From NCBI GenBank assembly GCA_036267955.1, contig DATAVB010000166.1, positions 1 through 64,000 on the forward strand: 64,000 bases of DNA. The letters run 5' to 3'. The translations under genes and the position numbers were made by a program. The notes beneath the pieces were generated by a model, which did no database searches, was not told where the DNA came from, and was given only the letters and a program-made list of their open reading frames with translations. Source of the DNA: DATAVB01 sp036267955 (GTDB lineage: Bacteria > Actinomycetota > Actinomycetes > Mycobacteriales > QHCD01). This document shows, piece after piece, positions 17,387-26,180 of this stretch. Numbering within the stretch: position 1 is the stretch's first letter; each line of letters opens with the position of its first letter.

Positions 17387-17875
17387 TCAGTGCCCGACGC
17401 CGCGATAACGCCGCCGTACGTACACCAGCGGGTCTTCCGCGCCGCCGACGTAGTCGACGGCCAGCGCGCGGGCCAGCACCAGGGTGTGGTCGCCGGCCGG
17501 GATCCGGTTGACGGTCTCGCACTCCAGCGCCGCTACCCCGCCGTCGGCGATCAGGCCGCCGGAGACCGGCCCGCGGTGGTGCGGCAGGTCGGTCAGCAGC
17601 AGCCGGGCGCTCGGCCGGCCGGCCGCGGCGAAGCGGCTCGCCACCCCGCGCTGACTCGCGGCGAGGACCGTGACCGCCCAGCGGGGCTGCCGTTCCAGCA
17701 GCTCATCCACATAGGACTCGGTGCTGACCGCGAGCGCGACCAGGGCCGGCTCCAGGGAGATCGAGCAGAAGGTCGTACTGGTCATCCCGACATCGTCGTC
17801 CTCGTCGCGGACACAGACGACCGCGACTCCGCCGGGCAGCTCAGCCATCGCCGCGGTGAACTCGGCCGCGTTCAC
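17387..17875 (-). CDS. Flavin reductase domain protein
   Basis: A protein of about 162 residues in the flavin reductase/FMN-binding split-barrel family, small components that supply reduced flavin to monooxygenases or bind FMN. Family features visible: an opening AAEFTAAMAELPGGVAVVCV, GMTSTTFCSISLEPALVALAVS near residues 30-55, then VTVLAASQRGVASRF, ALECETVNRIPAGDHTLVLARAL and a PLVYVRRRYRGVG tail. The start is uncertain. GTG 17875 gives the usual family length and leaves room for a promoter between the divergent genes; ATG 18010 is in frame but would place the promoter of the carboxylase operon inside this gene. Neither has a strong ribosome site. No monooxygenase partner is adjacent. Confidence 0.8.
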   Translation of the reverse strand: MNAAEFTAAMAELPGGVAVVCVRDEDDDVGMTSTTFCSISLEPALVALAVSTESYVDELLERQPRWAVTVLAASQRGVASRFAAAGRPSARLLLTDLPHHRGPVSGGLIADGGVAALECETVNRIPAGDHTLVLARALAVDYVGGAEDPLVYVRRRYRGVGH

Positions 17876-17952
17876 GTTGACCGCTGGAACTGGCGATACG
17901 GCGACCGGACCTGGTGCACATCGGACACAGTACGGGCTGCCGGTTCTGACTA

Positions 17953-17982
17953 CTGACAGCAGTGCCCAAAGATCGTTAACCT
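17953..17982 (+). promoter_or_regulatory. Probable promoter of the acyl-CoA carboxylase operon
   Basis: CTGACA (17953-17958), an 18-nt spacer and TAACCT (17977-17982) resemble a sigma-70 promoter. Transcription would begin near 17990, about 45 nt before ATG 18034, which has GAGGA at 18022-18026. Based on motif match only. Confidence 0.4.
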
Positions 17983-18033
17983 GAGCAGCGGAGCGTAACC
18001 GCTCCGTCATCGAGCTACGTGTGAGGACAGCGG

Positions 18034-19647
18034 ATGGACGCTCCGGTGCTGGGCAGTAGCGCCGATCCGGGCAGTGAGCCGTTCGCCCGCAACGACGCGT
18101 CCCACCGGGAGTTGGTGGCGGACCTGCGAGACCGGTTGCGGCAGGCGGCCCGGGGTGGCACCGACCGGGCCCGGTCCCGGCACGCCGAACGCGGCAAGAT
18201 GCTGCCGCGCGAGCGGGTCGACGCACTGATCGACCCGGCGTCCCCGTTCCTCGAACTCTCCCCGCTGGCCGCCACCGGCATGTACGACGACGAGGCGCCC
18301 GCCGCCGGCATCATCACCGGCGTCGGCCGGGTCGCCGGCCGAGAGGTGGTGATTGTCGCCAACGACGCGACGGTCAAGGGCGGCACCTATTACCCGATGA
18401 CGGTGAAAAAGCACCTGCGGGCGCAGGAAATAGCGCTCGACAATCACCTGCCGTGCATTTATCTGGTCGATTCCGGCGGCGCTTTCCTGCCCCGGCAGGA
18501 CGAGGTGTTTCCGGACCGGGAGCATTTCGGGCGCATCTTCTACAACCAGGCGACGATGTCAAAACTGGGCATTCCGCAGATCGCCGCGGTGATGGGCTCG
18601 TGCACCGCGGGCGGTGCCTATGTGCCGGCGATGAGTGACGAGGCCGTGATCGTCCGGGACGAGGGCACGATATTTCTCGGCGGACCACCACTGGTCAAGG
18701 CGGCGACCGGGGAGACCGTGACCGCCGAGGAATTGGGCGGCGGGGAGCTGCATTCCCGGACGTCCGGTGTCACCGACCATCTGGCCGACGACGACGCGCA
18801 CGCACTGCAGATCGTCCGGTCGATCGTGGCGACCATTGCCCCCCGGTCGCCGCGGCCGTGGGCGACCGCACCGGTCGCCCCGCCGGCGGTGGACCCGCGA
18901 GAACTCTACGGCGTGGTGCCGGCGGACATCCGTACTGCCTATGACGTGCGGGAGGTGATCGCCCGCATCACTGACGGCAGCCGTTTCCATGAATTCAAGG
19001 CGTTGTACGGCGCCACGCTGGTCACCGGTTTCGCCCATATCCACGGACATCCGGTCGGCATCATCGCCAACAACGGAATTCTTTTCAGTGAATCGGCGCA
19101 GAAGGGCGCGCATTTCATCGAATTGTGCGACCGCCGACAGGTGCCGCTGGTGTTCCTGCAGAACATCACCGGATTCATGGTCGGGCGGGACTACGAGGCC
19201 GGCGGCATCGCCAAGCACGGCGCGAAGATGGTGGCCGCGGTCGCCTGCGCCCGGGTGCCGAAACTGACCGTCGTCATCGGCGGCTCGTTCGGTGCCGGCA
19301 ACTATTCGATGTGCGGCCGGGCCTATTCACCGCGTTTTCTGTGGATGTGGCCGAACGCCCGAATTTCGGTGATGGGTGGGGAACAGGCGGCCGCGGTGCT
19401 GACGACGGTGCGGCGGGACCAGTTCGAGCAACGCGGTGAGGAATGGACGGCCGCGGAAGAGGCCGAATTCGGGGCGCCGATCCGGACCCAGTACGAGAAT
19501 CAGGGCCACCCCTATTACGCGACGGCGCGGCTCTGGGACGACGGCATCATCGATCCGGCCGACACCCGTACGGTCCTGGGGTTGGCCCTGTCGGCCTGCG
19601 CGAACGCACCGCTGGAGCCGGTCGGCTACGGCGTCTTCCGGATGTAA
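18034..19647 (+). CDS. Acyl-CoA carboxylase beta subunit (methylcrotonyl-type)
   Basis: A 537-residue carboxyltransferase subunit that moves CO2 from biotin to an acyl-CoA. It has the two crotonase-like halves of the family. The N-half contains ARGGTDRARSRHAERGKMLPRERVDALIDPASPFLELS and YDDEAPAAGIITGVGRV; the C-half contains GIIANNGILFSESAQKGAHFIELCDRRQVPLVFLQNITGFMVG and GSFGAGNYSMCGRAYSPRFLWMWPNARISVMGGEQAA. The QNITGFMVG and NYSMCGRAY segments are typical of 3-methylcrotonyl-CoA carboxylase beta, so leucine breakdown is likely, though geranyl- or acetyl-CoA specificity cannot be excluded. The alpha subunit begins 10 nt downstream, making one operon. Confidence 0.93.
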   Translation: MDAPVLGSSADPGSEPFARNDASHRELVADLRDRLRQAARGGTDRARSRHAERGKMLPRERVDALIDPASPFLELSPLAATGMYDDEAPAAGIITGVGRVAGREVVIVANDATVKGGTYYPMTVKKHLRAQEIALDNHLPCIYLVDSGGAFLPRQDEVFPDREHFGRIFYNQATMSKLGIPQIAAVMGSCTAGGAYVPAMSDEAVIVRDEGTIFLGGPPLVKAATGETVTAEELGGGELHSRTSGVTDHLADDDAHALQIVRSIVATIAPRSPRPWATAPVAPPAVDPRELYGVVPADIRTAYDVREVIARITDGSRFHEFKALYGATLVTGFAHIHGHPVGIIANNGILFSESAQKGAHFIELCDRRQVPLVFLQNITGFMVGRDYEAGGIAKHGAKMVAAVACARVPKLTVVIGGSFGAGNYSMCGRAYSPRFLWMWPNARISVMGGEQAAAVLTTVRRDQFEQRGEEWTAAEEAEFGAPIRTQYENQGHPYYATARLWDDGIIDPADTRTVLGLALSACANAPLEPVGYGVFRM

Positions 19648-19657
19648 GGGGCGTCGG

Positions 19658-21628
19658 GTGTTCGATACCGTGCTGGTGGCCGGGCGGGGCGAGATCGCGG
19701 TGCGCATCATGCGGACCCTGCACTCGCTGGGAATCCGCGCGATCGCCGTCTATTCCGATGCGGACCGCGGGGCCCGGCACGTACAGGACGCGGACCGGGC
19801 TGTCCACATCGGACCGGCGCCGGCGACCCAGAGTTACCTCGACATCGGCCGGATCATCGAGGCCGCCCGACTCACCAGTGCGCAGGCGATCCACCCCGGC
19901 TACGGCTTTCTCTCCGAGAATCCGAATTTCGCCAAGGCCTGCGCCAATGCCGGCCTGGTATTCATCGGCCCGCCGGCCGGCGCAATCGACGCGATGGGCG
20001 ACAAGATCCGGGCCAAGCACACCGTCAGCACGGCGGGAGTCCCGGTCGTGCCCGGATTCGGGGCCGCGGACATGGACGACAACCAGATCGCGCAGTCCGC
20101 CGCGGAGCTGGGACTTCCCGTGTTGCTCAAACCCTCGGCCGGCGGTGGTGGAAAGGGAATGCGGCTGGTCCGTACTCAGGACGAACTGCCCGAGGCGATC
20201 GCCGGAGCCCGCCGGGAGGCCCGCGGCGCATTCGGCGACGACACCTTGCTGGTCGAGCGGTTCCTGTCCCAGCCGCGGCATATCGAGGTCCAGGTCGTCG
20301 CCGACGGGCACGGCACAGTCATTCATCTCGGCGAACGGGAATGCAGTCTGCAACGGCGGCACCAGAAGATCATCGAGGAGGCGCCGTCGCCGTTGCTGAA
20401 CACCGAGCAGCGGGCCCGGATGGGTTCGGCGGCGGTGGCAGCGGCCCGGGCGGTCGGGTATGTCGGCGCCGGCACCGTGGAATTCATTCTGAGCAACAAC
20501 AATCCGGATGAATTCTTTTTCATGGAAATGAACACCCGGCTGCAGGTCGAGCATCCGGTAACCGAGCTGGTGACCGGCCTGGATCTGGTCGAGATGCAGG
20601 TGCGGATCGCGGCCGGCGAGTTGCTCCCGTTCCGCCAGGTGCGGTTGCGCGGGCACGCGGTCGAAGCCCGGGTCTACGCCGAGGACCCGGTCCGCGATTT
20701 CCTGCCGTCCGCCGGGCCGGTGCTGCGGCTGACCGAGCCGTCCGGGACGCAGGTACGGGTCGACTCGGGGATCCTTGAGGGAAGCGTGGTCAGCAGCGAC
20801 TACGACCCGATGCTGGCAAAAGTGATCACGTGGGGGGCCGACCGGAATTCGGCGCTGCGCCGGATGGACCGGGCGCTGGCCGGTACGACCGTGCTCGGAC
20901 TGCACACGAATGTCGCGTTCCTGCGCCGGTTGCTGGCCGACCCCGATGTGGCGGCCGGCCGGCTGGACACCGGGCTGGTGGAGCGCCGCGCCGAGACGCT
21001 GCGGGCCGAACGGCTACCGGCCGCGATCTTCGCCGCCGCGGCCGTACTGCGGCTCGCCGCGCTCGACACCGACTCGGCCGATCCGTTCGCCGCGACCTCC
21101 GGTTGGCGGGTCGGCGAGCCCGGCTGGGCGAGTTGGGTGATGTACGTCGACGGGCACGATCCGGTGGAAGTGCGGGCGCGCGGCCGGGCCGATGCGGCGG
21201 AGGTGGCGATCGGCGAGGGCGCGCCGACGCCGGCCGCGTTGACCTGGCACGGCGCCGACGCGCTGGTCGAGTACGCCGGCGCGTCGCACCACTTCTCGTT
21301 GGCCGTTGACGGTCCGGTGACCTGGCTCGGCCGGGACGGCGCGAGCTGGCCGATCCGCGAGGTGGAGCGACTGGCCGCGTCCCGGCGGACCGAGGAGGCG
21401 GTCGCCGGGCCGGTGCGCGCCCCGATGCCGGGCACGGTCGCCGTCGTACAGGTGACGGTGGGCGACCGGGTCATCGCCGGTCAGCCGCTCCTGGTGGTCG
21501 AGGCCATGAAGATGGAACACGTGCTGGCCGCGCCGGTCGACGGTGTCGTCGCGACCATGTCCGTGCAGCCCGGGCAGCCCGTCGCGATGGGTCAGGTGCT
21601 GGCCATCGTCGCGCCGGCGACTGGGTGA
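19658..21628 (+). CDS. Acyl-CoA carboxylase biotin-carboxylase/carrier alpha subunit
   Basis: A 656-residue subunit that carboxylates its own biotin with bicarbonate and ATP. Order of domains: biotin carboxylase (residues 1-450) with VLVAGRGEIAVRI, the ATP-grasp glycine loop KPSAGGGGKGMR, and EMNTRLQVEHPVTE; a middle beta-barrel domain; and a biotinyl domain at the C-terminus with VEAMKMEH, Lys618 being the biotin site. This matches methylcrotonyl-CoA carboxylase alpha and partners the preceding beta gene. GTG 19658 has AAGGGG 7 nt upstream and is preferred to the open frame extending back to 19436 inside the beta gene. No enoyl-CoA hydratase, lyase or acyl-CoA dehydrogenase completes a leucine cluster here. 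Confidence 0.93.
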   Translation: MFDTVLVAGRGEIAVRIMRTLHSLGIRAIAVYSDADRGARHVQDADRAVHIGPAPATQSYLDIGRIIEAARLTSAQAIHPGYGFLSENPNFAKACANAGLVFIGPPAGAIDAMGDKIRAKHTVSTAGVPVVPGFGAADMDDNQIAQSAAELGLPVLLKPSAGGGGKGMRLVRTQDELPEAIAGARREARGAFGDDTLLVERFLSQPRHIEVQVVADGHGTVIHLGERECSLQRRHQKIIEEAPSPLLNTEQRARMGSAAVAAARAVGYVGAGTVEFILSNNNPDEFFFMEMNTRLQVEHPVTELVTGLDLVEMQVRIAAGELLPFRQVRLRGHAVEARVYAEDPVRDFLPSAGPVLRLTEPSGTQVRVDSGILEGSVVSSDYDPMLAKVITWGADRNSALRRMDRALAGTTVLGLHTNVAFLRRLLADPDVAAGRLDTGLVERRAETLRAERLPAAIFAAAAVLRLAALDTDSADPFAATSGWRVGEPGWASWVMYVDGHDPVEVRARGRADAAEVAIGEGAPTPAALTWHGADALVEYAGASHHFSLAVDGPVTWLGRDGASWPIREVERLAASRRTEEAVAGPVRAPMPGTVAVVQVTVGDRVIAGQPLLVVEAMKMEHVLAAPVDGVVATMSVQPGQPVAMGQVLAIVAPATG

Positions 21629-21710
21629 TCGGTCGCAGGTAGCCGAATCGGCCGGCGACATTTTGCGGGCCGGCGGAACGTTCTGTTGTCGGTCGACCGT
21701 TGGGCAGGAC

Positions 21711-22076
21711 ATGGGGGCCTTCGCTGTCCGTCGCACCAGGTGTCTCCTGGGTGTGCTGGCAGTGGCCCTGCTCGCCGCGCTGTTGGCGATCACACCGATG
21801 CGCGCGGCCCGGGCCTCCGGTCCGTTGCCCGGTCGCGGTGCCCATCCGGTCGCGCAGGATCATCAGCGCGGCCAGCCCGACGGCGTCAAGCACGTCCATC
21901 CGATCGCGCATGTGTTCCTCGACAAACACGCGGTCGACGCATTGTTTCCGGACGTCCCGGCCACCGGCCGGTCTGATGTCGGCCACGAGGTGGTCCGGCC
22001 GGCGAGCCGGTTGCCTCTCACAGCCAGTGCCGAGGTCTGCAGCCGCGGGCCGCCAGCGGGAGAGCGGATTTCCTAG
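21711..22076 (+). CDS. Small secreted hypothetical protein
   Basis: A 121-residue protein with a clear signal peptide (VRRTRC, then LLGVLAVALLAALLAI, then RAARASG). The mature part is His/Pro/Gly-rich (HPVAQDHQRGQ, HVHPIAHVFLDKHAVDALF) with no recognised domain; the histidines might bind metal. GGGCAGGAC precedes ATG 21711. It sits between the carboxylase operon and the DksA-like gene on the same strand. An in-frame upstream start at 21543 would overlap the alpha subunit and is rejected. Existence is supported mainly by the signal peptide and position. Confidence 0.55.
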   Translation: MGAFAVRRTRCLLGVLAVALLAALLAITPMRAARASGPLPGRGAHPVAQDHQRGQPDGVKHVHPIAHVFLDKHAVDALFPDVPATGRSDVGHEVVRPASRLPLTASAEVCSRGPPAGERIS

Positions 22077-22129
22077 CTCGCCATCCCGCAGCGCCGCGAT
22101 GTGGCGCTTTCCTCGGCAGGAGAACATTC

Positions 22130-22489
22130 ATGTCCACCGCACGAACCAGGTCCGGGCGCACCCGCACACTGGACCCACCGCAGTATTCAATGCTGCGCGC
22201 CATGCTGGAAGAACAGCGCCGTTTCCGTACTGACCAGATCGCTCATGCGTCGCCGTCGGACGGCACTCGGAACGGACGCCCGCCCACCGACGCCGACCGT
22301 GAGGTGACCTCGGCAATTCTGCGGGCCGCCCGGATAGCGCTGCACGACATTGAGGCGGCGCTCACCAGAATGGACAACGGCACGTACGGAAAATGTGTCG
22401 ACTGCGGCCGCCGGCTGCCGACCGAGCGGCTCGAGGTCCTGCCGCAGGCGGCGCAATGCATGGACTGCCAGCGGGCCGCCGCCCGATAG
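22130..22489 (+). CDS. DksA/TraR-family C4 zinc-finger protein
   Basis: A 119-residue protein with an N-terminal helical coiled-coil part (residues about 15-80) and a C4 zinc finger: Cys89-Cys92 and Cys110-Cys113, in YGKCVDCGRRLPTERLEVLP and QCMDCQ. DksA/TraR proteins insert the coiled coil into the RNA polymerase secondary channel. The ASPSDGTRNGRPPTDADREV tip lacks the paired Asp of DksA, so a strict DksA role is uncertain. The spacing and the LRAARIALHDIEAALTRMDNGTYGKC segment match the actinobacterial members. A ribosome site GGCAGGAG precedes the start. Confidence 0.88.
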   Translation: MSTARTRSGRTRTLDPPQYSMLRAMLEEQRRFRTDQIAHASPSDGTRNGRPPTDADREVTSAILRAARIALHDIEAALTRMDNGTYGKCVDCGRRLPTERLEVLPQAAQCMDCQRAAAR

Positions 22490-22553
22490 GGCTACGATTT
22501 CCGTGACTTGATCTTTGCGTCGGGCCTCCGGCGCGTGAGGGGGTCACGACACC

Positions 22554-23831
22554 ATGCCCTTGAGCCCGGTGCTGACGAAGCGGTGGCAGGCGCCGCAGTC
22601 ATGGACGCTGGCGACGTACGAGCGCCTGGATGGGTATCAGGCGCTGCGTAAGGCGCTGCGGTCCACGCGGACCGATCTGATCGGGCTGGTCGAGCAGGCG
22701 AAACTACGTGGGCGTGGTGGCGGCGGCTTTCCCACCGGGATGAAATGGGGCCTGCTCCCCACCGGCGACGACCGCCCGCATTACCTGGTGGTGAATGCCG
22801 ATGAGGGCGAGCCGGGCACCTGCCGCGACGCGCCGTTGATGATGGCCGATCCGCATGCGCTGATCGAGGGCATCGCGATCACCTGTTACGCCGTCCGGGC
22901 CGCCACCGCCTTCATTTATGTGCGCGGTGAATTGGTGCATGCCCGGCGACGGCTGGAGAGCGCGGTGCGGGAGGCGTACGCGGCCGGATATCTTGGCGCC
23001 GACATTCTCGGCTCCGGCGTCGGCGTCGACATCGTGGTGCATTCCGGTGCCGGCGCGTACATCTGCGGCGAGGAGAGCGCGCTGCTGGACTCGCTGGAGG
23101 GTTATCGCGGCCAGCCGCGGTTGCGGCCGCCGTTCCCGGCCGAGAGCGGGGTGTACGGTGCGCCGACGGTGGTCAACAATGTCGGCACCATCGCCTCGGT
23201 GCCCTCGATCGTGTTGGGCGGCGCCGAGTGGTGGCGCTCGATGGGGCCGGATTCATCGCCCGGGGCCTCGATCTATTCACTGTCCGGCCGGATCCGGAAT
23301 CCGGGCCAGTACGAGGCGCCGATGGGTACGACGCTGCGCGAGTTGATTGCCATGGCCGGTGGAATGCGGGATGGCCATGAATTGAAGTTCTGGACGCCGG
23401 GCGGGTCCTCGACCCCGATGTTCACCGCGGAGCATCTCGATCTGCCACTGGATTTCGATTCGGTGGCCAAGGCCGGTTCGATTCTCGGCACCGGCGCGCT
23501 GATGATCTTCGACGACTCCGACTGTGTCGTGCGGGCGGTGCGCCGGTGGAGTGAGTTTTACGCCCACGAATCGTGTGGGAAATGCACGCCCTGCCGCGAG
23601 GGCACGTACTGGTACGTGCAGATCTATGACCGGTTGGAGAACGGCACGGCCACGGCCAGCGACCTGGACACCCTGCTCGACGTGTCGACGAATATTCTCG
23701 GCAAGTCGTTCTGCGGCCTCGGCGACGGCGCCACCAGCCCAGTCACCTCGTCGATCAAACATTTCCGGGACGAATACGTCGCGCACTACGAGCAGGGCGG
23801 CTGCCCGTACCATCGGGAATTCGCCGCCTGA
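22554..23831 (+). CDS. Stand-alone NuoF-like NADH dehydrogenase flavoprotein subunit
   Basis: A 425-residue protein of the complex I 51-kDa (NuoF) family, which oxidises NADH with FMN and passes electrons to a 4Fe-4S cluster. The FMN/NADH glycine loop reads KLRGRGGGGFPTGMKW, and NADEGEPGTCRD and GAGAYICGEESALLDSLEG are intact. The cluster ligands are in ESCGKCTPCREG plus LGKSFCGLGDGA. It is not part of a nuo operon: no NuoE, NuoG or membrane subunit lies nearby. It may therefore feed electrons to another partner, as in formate dehydrogenase or hydrogenase flavoproteins. The next gene starts one base after its stop, so the two are coupled. The ribosome site is GTGAGGGGG, rather far upstream of the ATG. 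Confidence 0.88.
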   Translation: MPLSPVLTKRWQAPQSWTLATYERLDGYQALRKALRSTRTDLIGLVEQAKLRGRGGGGFPTGMKWGLLPTGDDRPHYLVVNADEGEPGTCRDAPLMMADPHALIEGIAITCYAVRAATAFIYVRGELVHARRRLESAVREAYAAGYLGADILGSGVGVDIVVHSGAGAYICGEESALLDSLEGYRGQPRLRPPFPAESGVYGAPTVVNNVGTIASVPSIVLGGAEWWRSMGPDSSPGASIYSLSGRIRNPGQYEAPMGTTLRELIAMAGGMRDGHELKFWTPGGSSTPMFTAEHLDLPLDFDSVAKAGSILGTGALMIFDDSDCVVRAVRRWSEFYAHESCGKCTPCREGTYWYVQIYDRLENGTATASDLDTLLDVSTNILGKSFCGLGDGATSPVTSSIKHFRDEYVAHYEQGGCPYHREFAA

Positions 23832-23832
23832 C

Positions 23833-25290
23833 GTGGCGTCGCCGCTGAACCTGCCAGCACCGTGCGTCGTGGTGCTGGTCGGGCCCGGTGCGGCTGGAAA
23901 ATCGACCTGGGCGGCGGCACATTTCACGGCCGACTGGATCGTCTCCAGCGACCGAATGCGGGCTATGGTCGGCACCGGCGAGGACGACATCGCTGCCAGC
24001 GCCGACGCGTTCGCATTGCTGGAAACCGTGGTTGCGCTCCGGCTGTCCCGCCGACTTACCACGGTTATCGACACACTCGGGCTGGACGCCGAACGGCGGC
24101 GCGGCTGGTTGGAGTCGGCCCGGCGCGCCGGAATGCCTTGTGTGGCGGTCGCTTTCGACACCACGCCGGCGCAGTGCCGGGAGCGGAACCGCAGCCGGGC
24201 GAAACGCATTCCGGCCGACGCACTGGCGCAACAGTTGAAAGCGTGGGTGCGCACCCGGGAGCTGTTGCCGGACGAGGGCTTTGACGCTGTATTGGAACCG
24301 GAGCCGGTCCGGGTGGTCCCGGAAGGTTTCGTCGCCGCGCCGGAGGCGGCCCGCCGACAACAGGAGCGGCCGGCCGGGTTGCGTTTCGGGCTGCACATCG
24401 GGACTTTCGGTTTCGGTCCGAAGAAACTGGCCGAGATTGCCACCGCCGCGGAGGCGGCCGGATTCGACGCGATCTATGTGATGGACCACTTCCGGCAGAT
24501 CCCGCAGGTCGGCCGGGTGTGGGACGATTTCCTGGAGAGCTATACGACGCTGGCCTGGCTCGCCGCCCATACTGAGCGGGTGCAGCTGGGCGCGCTGGTT
24601 ACCGGGATCACGTACCGGAATGTCGCGCATCTTGGCAAGATCGTCGCCAGTCTCGACGTACTGAGTGGTGGGCGGGCGGTCTGCGGCCTCGGGCTGGCCT
24701 GGTTCGCGGCCGAGCATCGGGCTTATGGCTGGCAATTCCCGCCGGTGAATGAACGGTACGCACTGCTGGAGGATGCGCTGCGCTTGTTGCCGTTGCTGTG
24801 GGGGCCGGGGAGTCCGGCATTTCAGGGTGCGGTTATTTCGGTGCCGGAGGCGGTTGGTTACCCGCGTCCGGTGCAGTCGCAGGTGCCAATCATTCTTGGC
24901 GGCAGCGGGCCGCGGACGCTCCGGCTCGCCGCGCGCTACGCCGATGTTGCCAATGTCTTCGGCGATGCCGCAACCGTTGCCCGGAAGGCCGCGTTGCTCA
25001 GCCGCTGCGCCGCCGAAGCGGGCCGTACGGTCGAGCTGTCGCACCTGTCGACCGTGCTGGTGGGCGCCGATGACGAGCAGGTACGCGGTTTGGTGGAACG
25101 GTTGCGGCCGCGCCGGCAGGATCCGGCCCGATTCGCGGCGGCCGTGAACGCCGGGACCACCGCCGATCACGTGGGCCGCTGCCGAGAACTGGCCGAGGCC
25201 GGGGTGTCCGAGATCGTGGTCCGTCTCGCCGATCTCACCGACCCGGCTCCGGTGGAACGAATGGCCGAGGTCATTTCCGCCTTCCGCTGA
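23833..25290 (+). CDS. Fusion of P-loop kinase and F420-type luciferase-like oxidoreductase
   Basis: A 485-residue two-domain protein. Residues 1-175 form a small P-loop kinase (AAA_33/polynucleotide-kinase-like): Walker A GPGAAGKST at 17-25, then DRMRAMVG, TVIDTLGLD and a basic RERNRSRAKRIP lid. Residues about 183-485 are a luciferase-like monooxygenase-fold F420-dependent oxidoreductase: LRFGLHIGTFGFGPKKLAEIATAAEAAGFDAIYVMDHF, then GLGLAWFAAEHRAYGW, and PIILGGSGPRTLRLAARYADVANVF. GTG 23833 follows the nuoF TGA by one base, with no clear ribosome site, so coupled translation is likely. A plausible chemistry is phosphorylation and F420-linked redox of one small molecule, but the substrate is unknown. 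Confidence 0.83.
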   Translation: MASPLNLPAPCVVVLVGPGAAGKSTWAAAHFTADWIVSSDRMRAMVGTGEDDIAASADAFALLETVVALRLSRRLTTVIDTLGLDAERRRGWLESARRAGMPCVAVAFDTTPAQCRERNRSRAKRIPADALAQQLKAWVRTRELLPDEGFDAVLEPEPVRVVPEGFVAAPEAARRQQERPAGLRFGLHIGTFGFGPKKLAEIATAAEAAGFDAIYVMDHFRQIPQVGRVWDDFLESYTTLAWLAAHTERVQLGALVTGITYRNVAHLGKIVASLDVLSGGRAVCGLGLAWFAAEHRAYGWQFPPVNERYALLEDALRLLPLLWGPGSPAFQGAVISVPEAVGYPRPVQSQVPIILGGSGPRTLRLAARYADVANVFGDAATVARKAALLSRCAAEAGRTVELSHLSTVLVGADDEQVRGLVERLRPRRQDPARFAAAVNAGTTADHVGRCRELAEAGVSEIVVRLADLTDPAPVERMAEVISAFR

Positions 25291-25773
25291 TAATTCGGTT
25301 GGGGCGGCCGCTAACCGCGGTGACCCTTCGCGTTTGAACGTGTGCGACTCAGCGACAGGTTATCTACGCATTGTCGTAGGTCTTCAGGGACGACTTCGAT
25401 TCAGCGCGCGTCACACCGGAGGCAGCCGCCGCGTTCGGCTGCGGTCGCTGCTTCGGATATCTCGTTGTAAAAGCCAATATCGTGCTGATGAGGATCGCAG
25501 CCCCGATTGTGGCCAGGAGCCTGCGGTAGAGCGCAGGGAACCATTCACCCGATTCCTGCGCCGAGCGGACGGTGAAAGCCCGAGAGCGCCGGCGATCGCT
25601 GATCGGCTGGGGGCGACAATAGCGCCGACCTCAAGCAGCTGGTCTACCTCGCTGTTTGGGCACGGTGAACGACGAAGAATATGCCACAGTTGTGCAGCGC
25701 GGCGCTGCGGCGGCATCGGGCGAACAGGGCCGCGACGGTGCACGAAGTGGTGATTGTCCTGGTCAGATGAGGG
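25291..25773. other. Gene-poor stretch next to the tRNA, with a decayed fragment
   Basis: No intact gene. Base and codon use look less biased than in the neighbours. On the minus strand, ending at the TAG at 25364-25366, an open stretch of about 90 codons encodes a plausible single membrane segment (LLATIGAAILISTILAF) followed by a hydrophilic tail. It has no ATG, GTG or TTG start before a stop at its upstream end. This looks like a remnant. The two longer open frames here have no coding character. Confidence 0.35.
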
Positions 25774-25846
25774 CGCGCCCGGCAGGAATCGAACCTGCGA
25801 CCAAGTGCTTAGAAGGCACCTGCTCTATCCGCTGAGCTACGGGCGC
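25774..25846 (-). tRNA. tRNA-Arg, anticodon TCT
   Basis: The reverse complement folds as a cloverleaf of 73 nt. The acceptor arm GCGCCCG pairs with CGGGCGC, with discriminator G and no encoded CCA. The D arm is AGCTCAGCGGATAGAGC, the anticodon loop is CTTCTAA (TCT at 34-36, reading AGA), and the T arm is GCAGGTTCGATTCCTGC. Confidence 0.95.
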
Positions 25847-25910
25847 AAAGCGGCCGGGCGGGCCGGCCAGCGAATAGCGTAGCGGTTTCCCCGCCGGGAT
25901 GTCGGGTCGG

Positions 25911-26180
25911 TCAGCGGGACCGCTTCGAGTCGAGTCTGCGGTAGATCAGCAGCGCGATGACGGCGCCGACGATCGAACCGAGCAGGCCGGCGGTGTGGAA
26001 CCAACCCTCCGACGTGTCGTGGTGGATCAGGTATCCGAGGAATCCGCCGATGAACGAGCCGACGATGCCCAGCAGGATGGTGCCCGGAATGCCGATCGGG
26101 TCGCGACCGGGAACGAGCAACCGTGCGATGGCGCCGGCGATGAGCCCGATGACGACGAGAGTGAGGATCAGACCGAGCAC
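25911..26180 (-). CDS. GlsB/YeaQ/YmgE-family stress membrane protein
   Basis: An 89-residue membrane protein of three hydrophobic segments (MLGLILTLVVIGLIAGAIARL, IPGTILLGIVGSFIGGFLGYLI and GLLGSIVGAVIALLIYRRL) with the family signature GLIAGAIARLLVPGRDPIGIPGTILLGIVGS. The family was once called transglycosylase-associated; members are small general-stress envelope proteins of unknown mechanism. GTG 26180 has GGAGG directly upstream. It lies 88 bp behind the DUF1707 protein on the same strand and may share its transcript. Confidence 0.9.
   Translation of the reverse strand: MLGLILTLVVIGLIAGAIARLLVPGRDPIGIPGTILLGIVGSFIGGFLGYLIHHDTSEGWFHTAGLLGSIVGAVIALLIYRRLDSKRSR

Noticed and set aside
17876..18226. 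Extended N-terminus of the flavin reductase
   Set aside because: It would overlap the divergent carboxylase gene and its likely promoter, and the added residues are Arg/Pro-rich noise.
25334..25753. Plus-strand 139-codon open frame
   Set aside because: No ribosome site, no domain, and Arg/Ser-rich composition typical of non-coding GC-rich DNA.
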